Origin: Mesorhizobium sp. LHD-90 | GTDB lineage: Bacteria > Pseudomonadota > Alphaproteobacteria > Rhizobiales > Rhizobiaceae | Assembly (NCBI RefSeq): GCF_030929505.1 | Contig: NZ_JAVFVV010000009.1 | Coordinates: 225,751 to 289,750 of the forward strand | Direction of reading: 5' to 3' | DNA length: 64,000 bases | In this document: positions 1-8,426 of the stretch, in pieces | How positions within the stretch are numbered: position 1 is the stretch's first letter | Layout of the letters: each line of letters opens with the position of its first letter | The notes under the pieces: model-generated | Databases searched by the model: none | What the model was told of the DNA's origin: nothing | The model's input: only the letters and a program-made list of their open reading frames with translations | Translations under genes and position numbers: made by a program

Positions 1-602
1 TCGACGTGCATGCGCGTTTCACCGAGATCGCCGCCTTGCAGGCGGCGCAGAAATTCGCCGACCTCGACATCTACTGGTGGGAGGAGCCGACCTCGCGCGA
101 CCGGCAGGAGACGGTTCACGCGGTGGCGCATCGCTCGCCGATCCCGGTGGCGACCGGCGAGATGTACGACACGGTCGGCCAGTTCTACAGCCTGGCCGCC
201 GGCGGCGGCGTGAACATTTTCCAGCCGGAGCCGATGTCACTCGGCGGCATCGGGCCGTCGATGCAGGTCGCGAACCTGGCCTTCGCCCATGGCAGTCACA
301 TCGCGCCGCACCAGAGCGGCGGTCCGGTGGCGACGGCCGTCTGCCTGCAACTGGCCGCGGCGGTTCCGAATTTCCTGATCCAGGAACATTTCGACGCCTT
401 CAACGACCCGTGGACGCGCGACCTGGTGACCTGGCATCCGACGGTCGATCCGTCGAACGGGCATCTGTCGCTGCCCGACGCGCCGGGCTTGGGCATCGAT
501 CTCAACCTCGACGTCATCAGAGAGCACCCCTACGACCCGCATGCCTATCTCAACGTGCATGCAGAGGGCTGGGAGAAGAGATTGGGGACGAGGAAGGGGT
601 GA
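1..602 (+). CDS. Enolase-superfamily (mandelate racemase/muconate lactonizing) protein, 3' end only
   Basis: This is the C-terminal half of an MR/MLE-type enolase-superfamily enzyme, a family that abstracts a proton alpha to a carboxylate, usually to dehydrate or epimerise acid sugars. The frame is open at the left edge; an Asp just before the first GTG fits the conserved D-x-H strand, so the true start is outside the window. Visible motifs are WWEEP (metal-binding Glu), ATGE (third metal ligand) and HIAPHQ (catalytic His region). The C-terminus has the usual P-G-L-G-I-D capping loop. It probably closes an upstream acid-sugar operon. Substrate cannot be told from this fragment. Confidence 0.85.
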   Translation, partial: DVHARFTEIAALQAAQKFADLDIYWWEEPTSRDRQETVHAVAHRSPIPVATGEMYDTVGQFYSLAAGGGVNIFQPEPMSLGGIGPSMQVANLAFAHGSHIAPHQSGGPVATAVCLQLAAAVPNFLIQEHFDAFNDPWTRDLVTWHPTVDPSNGHLSLPDAPGLGIDLNLDVIREHPYDPHAYLNVHAEGWEKRLGTRKG

Positions 603-612
603 GGTGTGTCGG

Positions 613-914
613 GTGCGTCCTTCGAGGCTCGCCCGCGGAAAGTTTTTATTTACATTATCAACGCTTTGCGGGCTCGCACCTCAGGATGAGGAAGGTCGTG
701 GCTGCAACGCTCACCGTCACTGTTGACATTGAATACTCACCGATAGAAGCGCGACTACTCGCGGGCAGACACCGGACACTCGCCAGCACTTCGGAAAACT
801 GTTCAGCTTTGGCGATTGGCGTTGCAGGCACCACCTCCCTCATCCTGAGGTGCGAGCCCGCAAAACGTTGAAAAAATGAAAGTAGCTTTCGCGGGCGAGC
901 CTCGAAGGACGCAC
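613..914. repeat. Long inverted repeat, arms of about 97 bp around a 108-bp centre
   Basis: The arms lie at 613-710 and 819-914 and are reverse complements with a few mismatches; both carry the GTGCGTCCTTCGAGGCTCGC end and the GCGGGCTCGCACCTCAGGATGA interior. The element fills the gap between the convergent enolase-superfamily and lacI-family genes. It codes for nothing recognisable. It could be a non-autonomous mobile element or a large bidirectional transcription-stopping structure. A 24-bp piece of the outer arm recurs at 38552-38575. Confidence 0.7.
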
Positions 915-938
915 GGCAAGCACCGGGCCCCACCTATC

Positions 939-1991
939 TCATGCACTCTCCCGATCCACGATTTCGAAGCCGAGGCTGGTGATCGTCGGCACTTTTGCGT
1001 CGCCGGATAGCCGCGCCAGCAGTTGCCGCACGGCGCGGCGGCCCATCTCGTAGCGGTTGACCTTTACGGTAGTCAGCGACGGCACGAGCTGCGCGGCCAA
1101 ATCCATGTCGCCGTAGCCGGCGATGGCGATGCGCTCCGGCACCGGCCAGCGCCGCCGGTGGCATTCCTGGATGGCGCCGACGGCCAGCGTGTCGCTGGAA
1201 AAGAAGATGGCGTCGATGTCGGCGTGCCGGTCGGTGAGGGCGATCAGCGCCTCGGCGCCGCCCTGGGCCGTGATCGGCACCTCGACCTCCATGTCGCTGT
1301 GGTTCTCAAAACCGAGTTCGGCGAGCGCGGCGTGATAGCCGGTGCGGCGCTGTTGCAGGCGGTCGTTGCCATGGATCGGCGTCGAGACGAAACCGATGCG
1401 CTTGTAACCCTTGGCTGCGAGATGCATGGTCATCGCATAGGCGGTCTCGAAGTTGGAGACGCCGACCACCATGTCCAGCGGCTTTCGGCCCTTGATCTCC
1501 GAAATCTCCACCACCGGCGCGCCGCTGGAGAGCAACAGCGCCCGGGCCGTCTCGCTCTGCACGAAACTTTGCAGGATCATGCCGGACGGGCGCCAGCCGA
1601 GCAGGGTGCGGATCGCCTTTTCCTCGGCATCCTGCGTGAATTCGCCCTGCACCAGCAGCATGGAGTAGCCGCCTTCGTGGCACTCGTCCGACATGCCCTG
1701 CACCTGTTCGGCGATGCCTGAATTGATCAGCGGCGGGACGACCGTGCCGATCATGCGGCCGTTGCCGCGCATGGAGGAGGCCAGCCGGTTGGGCACGAAG
1801 CCGGCTTCCTCGATCGCCTGCATCACCTTCGAGCGCGTCTCGGCCGAGACCATGTCGGGATTGGACAACACACGCGACACCGTCATCGGCGCGACGCCCA
1901 CACGCTTGGCGATCTCGCGCACGCCGAGCCGTTCGCCCGCCTTCCTGTCGCCATTGTCGGGTTTGTCCGCCATCGCCGTGTCCTGCTTCAT
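939..1991 (-). CDS. LacI-family transcriptional regulator
   Basis: A 350-residue LacI/GalR-family repressor. The N-terminal helix-turn-helix at about residues 22-44 (LGVREIAKRVGVAPMTVSRV) is followed by the hinge region and a periplasmic-binding-like effector domain to the end, the normal length and order for the family. The GNGRMIGTVVPPL segment resembles gluconate-type repressors, but the ligand is unknown. Start at 1991 is the first Met; a Met at 1973 is an alternative. It is followed on the same strand by nothing and preceded by a GntR/UTRA regulator. It probably controls one of the nearby sugar-acid gene sets. Confidence 0.9.
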   Translation of the reverse strand: MKQDTAMADKPDNGDRKAGERLGVREIAKRVGVAPMTVSRVLSNPDMVSAETRSKVMQAIEEAGFVPNRLASSMRGNGRMIGTVVPPLINSGIAEQVQGMSDECHEGGYSMLLVQGEFTQDAEEKAIRTLLGWRPSGMILQSFVQSETARALLLSSGAPVVEISEIKGRKPLDMVVGVSNFETAYAMTMHLAAKGYKRIGFVSTPIHGNDRLQQRRTGYHAALAELGFENHSDMEVEVPITAQGGAEALIALTDRHADIDAIFFSSDTLAVGAIQECHRRRWPVPERIAIAGYGDMDLAAQLVPSLTTVKVNRYEMGRRAVRQLLARLSGDAKVPTITSLGFEIVDRESA

Positions 1992-2053
1992 GACACCATA
2001 GCGAGAGCCCCGCGGGGTTTACAGGCCATCCGCGCGGGCGTGCGCAGAAGGCA

Positions 2054-2824
2054 TCAGCCGCGATCGTTCGGTGCGTCGTAGGTGATTGAAAACCGGTCGG
2101 CGGGGTGGCGCGCCACCGACAGTTCGACATTGCGGCCGTCAGACGCCTGGTAGAGCATCTCGACCGTCAGCAGCGCCGAACCCGGTTCGACGTCGAGCGC
2201 CTCGGCCATGGATTCGTCCGCCACCTCGGCGCGCACGGTCATATGCGCTACCGCCAGCCGCAGTCCGAACTTGCGCTGCACCGTGTCGAAGATCAGCACG
2301 TCGGTGAAATCGCGGCGGCTGAGCCTCTCGCCGATCTCGGCGGGGAAATAGGTGGTGACGTAGGCTTTCTTCTCGTCGCCCGCCTTAAGCACCGAACGCA
2401 GGCAGTAGCCGGCTTCGCCCTTGCGGGCGCCGAGATAGTGCTGGAGCAGGGAAGAGGTTTCGCGGCGGTAGGAGAGCACGTCGAGCGAGGCATCACGCGC
2501 GAAGGCGGCGATGTCGGTGAAGTTCGCCATGTGCCAGACGGGACCGGTCTCGGTCTCGCGCGCGGCCACCACCGCCGGCTTGGCCGAGCGCTTGCGGATC
2601 AGACCGTTGCCCTCGAGATCGCGCAGCGCGTGGCGGACCGTAATCAGGCTGACGCCGAAATGTTCGGCGATGCTGGCCTCCTTCGGCAGTTCCTCGCCGA
2701 CCGCCAGCACGCCGTCGCTGATCGGCCTGCGCAATATATCGGCGAGCTGCCGATAGAGCGGTCCGCCTTCGCGCGCGAGGGCGCGTTTTGGGAAAAGCTC
2801 GAGGAGCGAGTTCGAATCGCGCAT
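2054..2824 (-). CDS. GntR-family regulator with UTRA effector domain
   Basis: A 256-residue HutC/FarR-type regulator. The winged helix-turn-helix occupies roughly residues 20-85 (IAEHFGVSLITVRHALRDLE is the recognition region), and a UTRA ligand-binding domain follows to the C-terminus (VEMLYQASDGR and the YDAPNDRG end). Length is typical. It lies 62 bp upstream of the LacI-family gene and 139 bp downstream of the CtBP-like dehydrogenase on the same strand, so the three may be co-transcribed. The effector is not predictable from sequence. Confidence 0.9.
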   Translation of the reverse strand: MRDSNSLLELFPKRALAREGGPLYRQLADILRRPISDGVLAVGEELPKEASIAEHFGVSLITVRHALRDLEGNGLIRKRSAKPAVVAARETETGPVWHMANFTDIAAFARDASLDVLSYRRETSSLLQHYLGARKGEAGYCLRSVLKAGDEKKAYVTTYFPAEIGERLSRRDFTDVLIFDTVQRKFGLRLAVAHMTVRAEVADESMAEALDVEPGSALLTVEMLYQASDGRNVELSVARHPADRFSITYDAPNDRG

Positions 2825-2963
2825 TTACTGGTTCCGTGAAGCCTTGCGGCTTGCCAGCACCTGTTTGAGCGAAACGCGCGAAAAGGCAAGATCGTCCGGC
2901 TGTTGTGGGTACCGAATTTGGCCGGCGGCGCGAAATATGGCACCTCGACGCCGGATTTGGCAG

Positions 2964-3986
2964 CTAGGACGCCTGTGGTTTTGTCCGCAAGAACTCCTGG
3001 TTGACACAGTTCATCAACACGCCTTCGCGCAGATAGGTGACGATGACCTCGATCGCCTTGCGCTGCATGTCTTCCAGCGCCGAAGGGCTGTAGAAGGCGG
3101 AGTGCGGGGTGAGCGACAGCTTGCCCTCGGTCCATGGCTCGCGCGCCCGAAACGCCTTGATCAGCGGATGGTCGGGATCGGCCGGCTCGCGTGGCAGCAC
3201 GTCGAGACCTGCGCCCGCAATGCGGCCGGCCTTCAGCGCCTCCGCCAGCGCGTCGAGGTCGACGATCGGTCCGCGCGCCGTGTTGATGACGATCAGTTCC
3301 GGCTTGGCTTTGGCGAGCGCGGCCGCGCCGACCATGCCGCGCGTCTCCTCGGTCAGCGGCGTATGCACGGACAAGATGTCGGCCCGCGCCATCACCTCGT
3401 CGAGGCTGCGCACGCGCTCGTAGCCGACGGCGAGTTCCGCGCCGTTCGGCAGGTACGGATCGTAGAAGATCACCTTCATGTCGAAGGCGGCGGCGCGGCG
3501 CGCCGTCGCCAGCCCGATGCGGCCGAGCCCGAGCACGGCAAAAGTCTGGCCGCGCAGGCGGCGCACCAGGGGCGCCGCGGCATAGTGCCAGCCGTCGGTG
3601 CGGTCGCGCACCGCTTCCTGGTAGCTGGTCGTGCCGCGCGTCAGCGACAGCAGCAGACCGAGCGCATGGTCGGCGACTTCGGTCGTGCCGTAATCGGGCA
3701 CGTTGCAGACCGGCACGCCGCGCGCGCCCCAGCCGGCGAGGTCGAGCGTGTCGTAGCCGACGCCCTCGCGCACCACGATCTTGCAGCGCTCGAACGCCTC
3801 GACGGGAACGCCGATCTGCAAGGTCGCCGCGCAGTTGATGACCGCGTCGGCGGCCCGGCAGCGCTCCAGCGACGGCGGTTCGGTCGCCTCCGCGCTCGAA
3901 CGGTGGATGTCGAAGACCACGTCCGGCCCGAACGCCTGGTAGAGCGCCGTGTCCGGTGCGTAGGTGTTTACTTTCAGGATGTGCAT
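2964..3986 (-). CDS. CtBP-like D-2-hydroxyacid dehydrogenase
   Basis: A 340-residue NAD-dependent D-isomer-specific 2-hydroxyacid dehydrogenase. The dinucleotide-binding motif GLGRIG is at residues 153-158. The catalytic triad of the family is present: Arg238 in NTARGP, Glu267 in PREP and His295 in TPHSAFYS. Overall spacing resembles the C-terminal-binding-protein branch. The 71-bp gap to the divergent GntR gene holds the ATTGTATCCAAT palindrome at 4041-4052, so the FCD-type regulator may control this gene as well as itself. Likely role is reduction of a 2-keto acid made during sugar-acid catabolism; the substrate is inferred only. Confidence 0.85.
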   Translation of the reverse strand: MHILKVNTYAPDTALYQAFGPDVVFDIHRSSAEATEPPSLERCRAADAVINCAATLQIGVPVEAFERCKIVVREGVGYDTLDLAGWGARGVPVCNVPDYGTTEVADHALGLLLSLTRGTTSYQEAVRDRTDGWHYAAAPLVRRLRGQTFAVLGLGRIGLATARRAAAFDMKVIFYDPYLPNGAELAVGYERVRSLDEVMARADILSVHTPLTEETRGMVGAAALAKAKPELIVINTARGPIVDLDALAEALKAGRIAGAGLDVLPREPADPDHPLIKAFRAREPWTEGKLSLTPHSAFYSPSALEDMQRKAIEVIVTYLREGVLMNCVNQEFLRTKPQAS

Positions 3987-4040
3987 GAACCCTCTCTGCT
4001 TGCACGGCCAGCAGCGGAAGCTGGCGGATGTTTCCCGTTG

Positions 4041-4052
4041 ATTGTATCCAAT
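4041..4052. promoter_or_regulatory. Candidate GntR operator, site 1
   Basis: ATTGTATCCAAT is an inverted repeat (ATTG/CAAT) directly before the GntR start at 4058, in the divergent gap. The same pattern, ATTGTAnnCAAT, recurs before the ABC transporter at 4804-4815. FCD-type GntR proteins often bind short ATTG/CAAT-like palindromes and regulate themselves. Binding is inferred. Confidence 0.55.
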
Positions 4053-4057
4053 TGACG

Positions 4058-4759
4058 ATGAGCGACGATTCCTACGACCTTTCGCCGACGCCTCGCCGCG
4101 TCCTCACCGACGACGTGGTGGACGCCATCCGCGACGCTATCCTGTCCGGAAAGATCCGGCCGGGTGCGCGGCTGATCGAGGAGGATCTGGCGGCGTCGCT
4201 GAAGGTGAGCCGCGGCCCGGTGCGGCAGGCCATCTTTCGGCTCCAGCAGGAGGGCCTGGTCGTCCACGAGCCGCATCGCGGCGCCACCGTCGGCGAGGTC
4301 TCGCAAGACGACGTCGAGGACATCTACAGCCTGCGGCTGGCGCTTGAGCGGCTGGCGATCGAGCAGGCGAGCCGCAAGGCAGGCGCGAAGGAACTGGCAG
4401 AGATCGAGGCGGTGCTCGAGCGTTTCCGCGCGACGCCTCGGGCGGACGTCTCCCGGCGGCTGGTGGCAGACCTCGACATCGAGTTCCACGACGCGATCTT
4501 CCGCGCTTCCGGCAACCGGCGGCTCTACCGCACCTGGGAGACGCTGCGCTCGCAACTGATGATGTTCCTGATGCTGCGCGATGCGCTGCCTGACGATTAT
4601 CTCGACAGTTGGCACCGCGATCATATGCTGCTGCTCGACGTGATCCGCGGCGGCGACACGGCAATCGCGCAGGAGACCATCGAAACCCACATCAACCGCG
4701 CCAAGGACCGTCTGCTCGCCAGCCTGCACGCCAGCGGCCGCGTTTCGTCCCCGTCCTGA
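4058..4759 (+). CDS. GntR-family regulator with FCD effector domain
   Basis: A 233-residue FadR-subfamily regulator. The winged helix-turn-helix is at about residues 15-80 (LIEEDLAASLKVSRGPVRQA), and an all-helical FCD domain follows with the expected metal-ligand pattern: D-x-x-x-H in DIEFHDAIF, and His residues in DSWHRDH and ETHINRAK. I chose ATG 4058 over ATG 4028 because the upstream codons overlap the ATTGTATCCAAT palindrome and add no conserved sequence. It faces away from the CtBP-like dehydrogenase and precedes the ABC transporter, whose leader carries a second copy of the palindrome. It most likely senses a sugar acid. Confidence 0.9.
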   Translation: MSDDSYDLSPTPRRVLTDDVVDAIRDAILSGKIRPGARLIEEDLAASLKVSRGPVRQAIFRLQQEGLVVHEPHRGATVGEVSQDDVEDIYSLRLALERLAIEQASRKAGAKELAEIEAVLERFRATPRADVSRRLVADLDIEFHDAIFRASGNRRLYRTWETLRSQLMMFLMLRDALPDDYLDSWHRDHMLLLDVIRGGDTAIAQETIETHINRAKDRLLASLHASGRVSSPS

Positions 4760-4803
4760 TCGGTCTTGCCTTGACACATGCCCATTCCAGACTCTACGCT
4801 CGG

Positions 4804-4815
4804 ATTGTAAACAAT
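4804..4815. promoter_or_regulatory. Candidate GntR operator, site 2
   Basis: ATTGTAAACAAT is a perfect 5+2+5 palindrome in the 115-bp gap before the solute-binding-protein gene. It shares ATTGTAnnCAAT with site 1 at 4041-4052, which suggests that one regulator controls both transcripts. Confidence 0.55.
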
Positions 4816-4874
4816 AAACAGTTCCCGGCGCAACGGGTCTTGTGACGCTGCCGGGCAAGCCAGGGAGGAGTGGC

Positions 4875-6188
4875 ATGCCGAAGTCTTCGCGCGGTGATCG
4901 CGGCATCGCGGTCTTCAATCCAAGCCTGTCGCGGCGGGGTTTCATGGCTGGCGCGGCCGTGCTCGGCGCGACGGCGATCGTCCCCTCCCGGCGCGTTTTC
5001 GCGCAGGACCGGGCGGTCCTAAAGGTGATGAGCTGGGAGCAGTTCCAGCCGGGCGAGAAGGAGGGCTGGAATGCCCTTTTCGACAAGTTCAACCGGTCGC
5101 AGTCGAAATATCTGGTCGAGTGGACCGGCTGGCCCGCGAGCCAGTTTGCGTCGAATGTCGTCATCCAGGCGCAGGCCGGAGGCATCGACGCCGACGTGCT
5201 GATGGCGATGCCCGACCTCGCCGCCCAGACCATCCGCAAATTCAAGCTGGCCGAGCCGCTCGATCCGATCGTCGCCGAACTCGGCATCACGCCAAGCGGC
5301 GGCCATGAATTCCTGAAGCAGGACGGAAAGCTCTACGGCCTGTCGGCGATCGACGTGAATTTTGCCCTCGTCTACAACAAAAAACTGTTCGCCGACGCCG
5401 GCGTGAAGCCCGCGACCTCCGCCGACGAATGGGTGGAGACCACGGCGAAGCTGACCAAGCGGCCGGAGCAGTTCGGCATTGCGCTGACCAACACCATCGC
5501 CGATGGCGGCGAGTGGTGGTTCCAGCTCCAGAATTTCTGCCTGCCCTTCGACGGCAAATGGGCGGAGGGCAAGACGCCGCTCGCCAATTCGCCCGAGACG
5601 GTCAAGGGCCTGGAACTGTGGAAGGCGCTCTATGAGGCCGGCGTGCCGCAGGGCACGGCGCAAGGCGCGATCATGAAGCTCGCCGCCGACGGGCGCGTCG
5701 CCCAGGCGTTCGGCGTCAACCCGACGGTGGTCGTGCTGCGCGCCACCAACCCCGACATCTACCCGAACCTGCTGTCGGCCGCGCCGCCATGGGCAAGCAA
5801 GCGCTCGCTCGACCGCATCCATCCGCTGATCGCGCTGAATTCCTCGAAGAATTTGGACGGCGCGATGGAATTCATAAAGTTCGCCATGTCGCCGGACGTG
5901 ATGGCCGACCTGATGGAGACCAACCTCTACGTCATCCCGCCCTACGACCTCGCGGCGAAGTCGGAAAAGTTCAAAACCTTCCTCGCCGACAAACCCTGGG
6001 TCACCGGCTACAACGAAGCGAAACAGGTCTCGCCGATCGATGTCATGGGCGACTTCGCCTATGTCGACGACCAGTTCGGTCGCATCATCATGCAGAATTT
6101 CCAGCGCGCTCTGCAGCCGGGCGGCACGGTGAAGGATGCGATGGACGCGGCGCAGAAGCAACTGGAAGCGCTGGCGGCGCGGATTTGA
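4875..6188 (+). CDS. Sugar-type ABC transporter solute-binding protein (Tat signal)
   Basis: A 437-residue family 1 extracellular solute-binding protein. The N-terminus has a twin-arginine signal (SRRGFMAGAAVLGATAIV) ending near FAQD, so it is exported folded. Features typical of the carbohydrate-binding group follow, such as the SAIDVNFALVYNKKLFADAG hinge segment. Start 4875 is set by the GGGAGGAG ribosome-binding site at 4863-4870; an in-frame ATG upstream lacks one. Two permease genes follow, but no ATPase gene lies in the cluster. The neighbouring enolase-superfamily and aldolase genes suggest that the ligand is a sugar acid or related polyol, which is inference. Confidence 0.9.
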   Translation: MPKSSRGDRGIAVFNPSLSRRGFMAGAAVLGATAIVPSRRVFAQDRAVLKVMSWEQFQPGEKEGWNALFDKFNRSQSKYLVEWTGWPASQFASNVVIQAQAGGIDADVLMAMPDLAAQTIRKFKLAEPLDPIVAELGITPSGGHEFLKQDGKLYGLSAIDVNFALVYNKKLFADAGVKPATSADEWVETTAKLTKRPEQFGIALTNTIADGGEWWFQLQNFCLPFDGKWAEGKTPLANSPETVKGLELWKALYEAGVPQGTAQGAIMKLAADGRVAQAFGVNPTVVVLRATNPDIYPNLLSAAPPWASKRSLDRIHPLIALNSSKNLDGAMEFIKFAMSPDVMADLMETNLYVIPPYDLAAKSEKFKTFLADKPWVTGYNEAKQVSPIDVMGDFAYVDDQFGRIIMQNFQRALQPGGTVKDAMDAAQKQLEALAARI

Positions 6189-6222
6189 TTTCGTCGTCCG
6201 AGCGGGGCAGCTTGAACCACAT

Positions 6223-6401
6223 GCTCTCTACGTTGCCCCCCTCTGTCCTGCCGGACATCTCCCCCACGAGGGGGGAGATCGGGCCGGCGGTTCTAATTTC
6301 GTCAATCGTCGACGACACGCGATGGTCTCAGGCGACGAAGCAGCCAATCTCCCCCCTTGTGGGGGAGATGTCCGGTAGGACAGAGGGGGGCAACGTAGAG
6401 C
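6223..6401. repeat. Intergenic palindromic repeat
   Basis: The two arms share CTCTACGTTGCCCCC...CATCTCCCCC and its reverse complement, separated by about 70 bp. It sits between the binding-protein and first permease genes and probably folds into a strong hairpin that lowers read-through from the binding protein into the permeases. This style of element is common between genes in Mesorhizobium-like genomes. Confidence 0.7.
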
Positions 6402-6459
6402 GCAGGCGTTCCGCTGTGTCGCCCATCGATCTTTGTCGCGTCGGTTGACCGAGACCCGC

Positions 6460-7362
6460 GTGTCAGTCGCCACCATCTCCCCCGCCGATACCTCTCGTCG
6501 CTCGCTCGTCGACGGTAAGGCACTGCCTTACCTGCTCATCTTACCGGCGCTCGCGCTGGAATGCGTCTTCATCCTCTATCCCATCGTCCGCGGCAGCCTG
6601 TTCAGCCTCGAAGGGCCAGCCGGCGATCTCGGCCTCGACAATTTCCGCTTCATGGTCGCCGACCCGGCCTTCTGGCAGATGCTGAAGGCGACTTTCATCT
6701 ATGTGCTGTTCGTCGACGTGATCATCCTCCTCGTCGCACTCGCAGTCGCTCTTCTGATGAACTGGAGTTTTCGCGGACGCGGTGTCGTTCGTTCCATCCT
6801 CACCGTTCCCTGGGCGATCCCCGACGTACCGGTCGCCATCACCTTCGTACTGATGCTTGATCCCACCTTCGGCGTCTTCAACCGGCTGGCGCGCTTGCTG
6901 CCCTGGGTGGGCGACAACCAGCAATGGCTGCTCGATCCGACGCTGGCCATGGCGACCATCATCATCGTGACAGTGTGGAAGGGGTTTCCCTTCTATTCGC
7001 TGGTGCTGCTGGCCGCCCTGCAGAATGTCTCCGACGAACTCTATGATGCGGCGCGGGTCGACGGAGCGGGACCGATCGGCCAGTTCTTCCATGTTACGCT
7101 GCCCGACATCCGCGACACCATCGCGCTGCTGGCCGTGCTCGCCTTCATCTTCTCGACCCAGCAATTCACCCTGATCTGGCTGATCACCGGAGGCGGGCCG
7201 GTCGACGCCACGACCACTCTGGCGGTCGCCATCTACCTGCAGGCCTTCCGCTTCTACAATTTCGGCTACGCCGGCGCTTTTGCCGTCATCGGATTTCTAA
7301 TCTCGGCGCTGGCAACGATCGCGTTTGTCATTATCCAGCGGCGGCTGGCGAGGGAAGAATGA
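6460..7362 (+). CDS. Sugar ABC transporter permease (MalF-type)
   Basis: A permease of about 300 residues with six predicted hydrophobic segments and the inner-membrane-component loop EAA-like motif ELYDAARVDGAGPIGQFFHVTLP. It forms the channel with the next permease and takes substrate from the Tat-exported binding protein. The start is uncertain: GTG 6460 is used here; TTG codons at 6433 and 6445 are in frame, but no start has a clear ribosome-binding site. The first membrane span begins near LPYLLILPALALECVFILYP. Confidence 0.88.
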   Translation: MSVATISPADTSRRSLVDGKALPYLLILPALALECVFILYPIVRGSLFSLEGPAGDLGLDNFRFMVADPAFWQMLKATFIYVLFVDVIILLVALAVALLMNWSFRGRGVVRSILTVPWAIPDVPVAITFVLMLDPTFGVFNRLARLLPWVGDNQQWLLDPTLAMATIIIVTVWKGFPFYSLVLLAALQNVSDELYDAARVDGAGPIGQFFHVTLPDIRDTIALLAVLAFIFSTQQFTLIWLITGGGPVDATTTLAVAIYLQAFRFYNFGYAGAFAVIGFLISALATIAFVIIQRRLAREE

Positions 7363-7380
7363 GCGTGGCTAACGTCATAT

Positions 7381-7514
7381 GCCCCCTCCACCGCCTTCGG
7401 CGGTCCCCGTCCCCCGCTTCGCAGGGGAGGATCCAAGGTCGCGGCCGCCATCAACGCGGATCCTCCCCCGTTCACGGGGGAGGGGGACCACGCGAAGCGT
7501 GGTGGAGGGGGCGG
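7381..7514. repeat. Intergenic palindromic repeat between permease genes
   Basis: The arms are CCCCCTCCACC...GGGGAGGATC and its complement. They surround a short centre and end just before the second permease. Long open frames through this element are caused by its base composition and are not genes. Confidence 0.7.
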
Positions 7515-7543
7515 AATGTCATCAGCCAATTCCGGTCGCCGAG

Positions 7544-8404
7544 ATGACGGCTACCGAACTCTCTCAGCAGGGCGCGGTGGGTTCGCGAGCAGCCGAATGG
7601 CTCCGCATAGCCACCCTGATCCTTGTCTGCGCGGTGGTCTTCTTCCCGGTCTATTGGATGCTGCTCTCCGCAATCCAGCCGACAGAGTTTTCCCTGTCCT
7701 ATCCGCCGCCGCTCTTTCCAAAAGGCTTCAACTGGGATGCCTACGCCCAGCTTTTCCGCGAGAAGCCGATCGCGCACTGGCTGGTGAACTCGACCTTCGT
7801 GGCGGCACTTGTCGTCGCCGTCACGCTGGCCTTCGTTATCCCCGCGTCTTACGCGCTGTCGGGCCTCAACTGGCGCGGTCGTTCCGCCTTCGGCCTGCTC
7901 CTGCTGTTCACCCAGATCATGCCAGCGGCGATCGTCGTGGCGCCGGTGCTGGCGCTCTACCGCAGCCTCGCCTGGACGGATAGCCTGCTGGCTCTGGCAC
8001 TTCTGCATGTCGCCTTCGTCGTGCCGCTCTGCGCCTGGGTGCTGAAAAGCGCCTTCGACGCTGTGCCGAAGGAGGTCGTGGAGGCGGCGCTGATCGACGG
8101 CTGCAACCGGCTTTCGGTGCTGCCGCGCGTCTACCTGCCGCTGGCAAAACCCGGCCTCGTCGCGGTCAGCGTCATCGCCTTCTTCGCCAGTTGGAACGAA
8201 TATCTGTTCGCCTCCACGCTGATCATCGACAATGATCTCTACACGGCGTCGCTCGGCATCGCGACGCTGATGACGCAGCTCGACACGCCGCTGTTCATGC
8301 TGATGGCTGCCGGCGTGGTGTTTTCGGTGCTGCCCGTGCTTTTCTACATGGCGATACAGCGGCACGTGCTGCGCGGCCTGACCGCCGGCTCGGTGAAGGG
8401 CTAG
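7544..8404 (+). CDS. Sugar ABC transporter permease (MalG-type)
   Basis: A 286-residue permease with six hydrophobic segments and the cytoplasmic EAA motif VVEAALIDGCNRLSVLPRVYLPLAKPGL. It is the second channel subunit of the importer. The open frame extends upstream to 7379, but that part runs through the palindromic repeat and has no conserved sequence; ATG 7544 (MTATELSQQ) is the first credible start and places the first membrane span near residue 25. No ATP-binding subunit follows, so an ATPase must come from elsewhere in the genome. Confidence 0.88.
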   Translation: MTATELSQQGAVGSRAAEWLRIATLILVCAVVFFPVYWMLLSAIQPTEFSLSYPPPLFPKGFNWDAYAQLFREKPIAHWLVNSTFVAALVVAVTLAFVIPASYALSGLNWRGRSAFGLLLLFTQIMPAAIVVAPVLALYRSLAWTDSLLALALLHVAFVVPLCAWVLKSAFDAVPKEVVEAALIDGCNRLSVLPRVYLPLAKPGLVAVSVIAFFASWNEYLFASTLIIDNDLYTASLGIATLMTQLDTPLFMLMAAGVVFSVLPVLFYMAIQRHVLRGLTAGSVKG

Positions 8405-8426
8405 GGCTGCGGGAGGGGGAGAAGAC

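Noticed and set aside
939..3986. Possible quorum or defence island at the left end because of clustered regulators
   Set aside because: LacI, GntR/UTRA and FCD-type GntR genes beside sugar-acid enzymes are ordinary catabolic regulation; no defence domains were seen.
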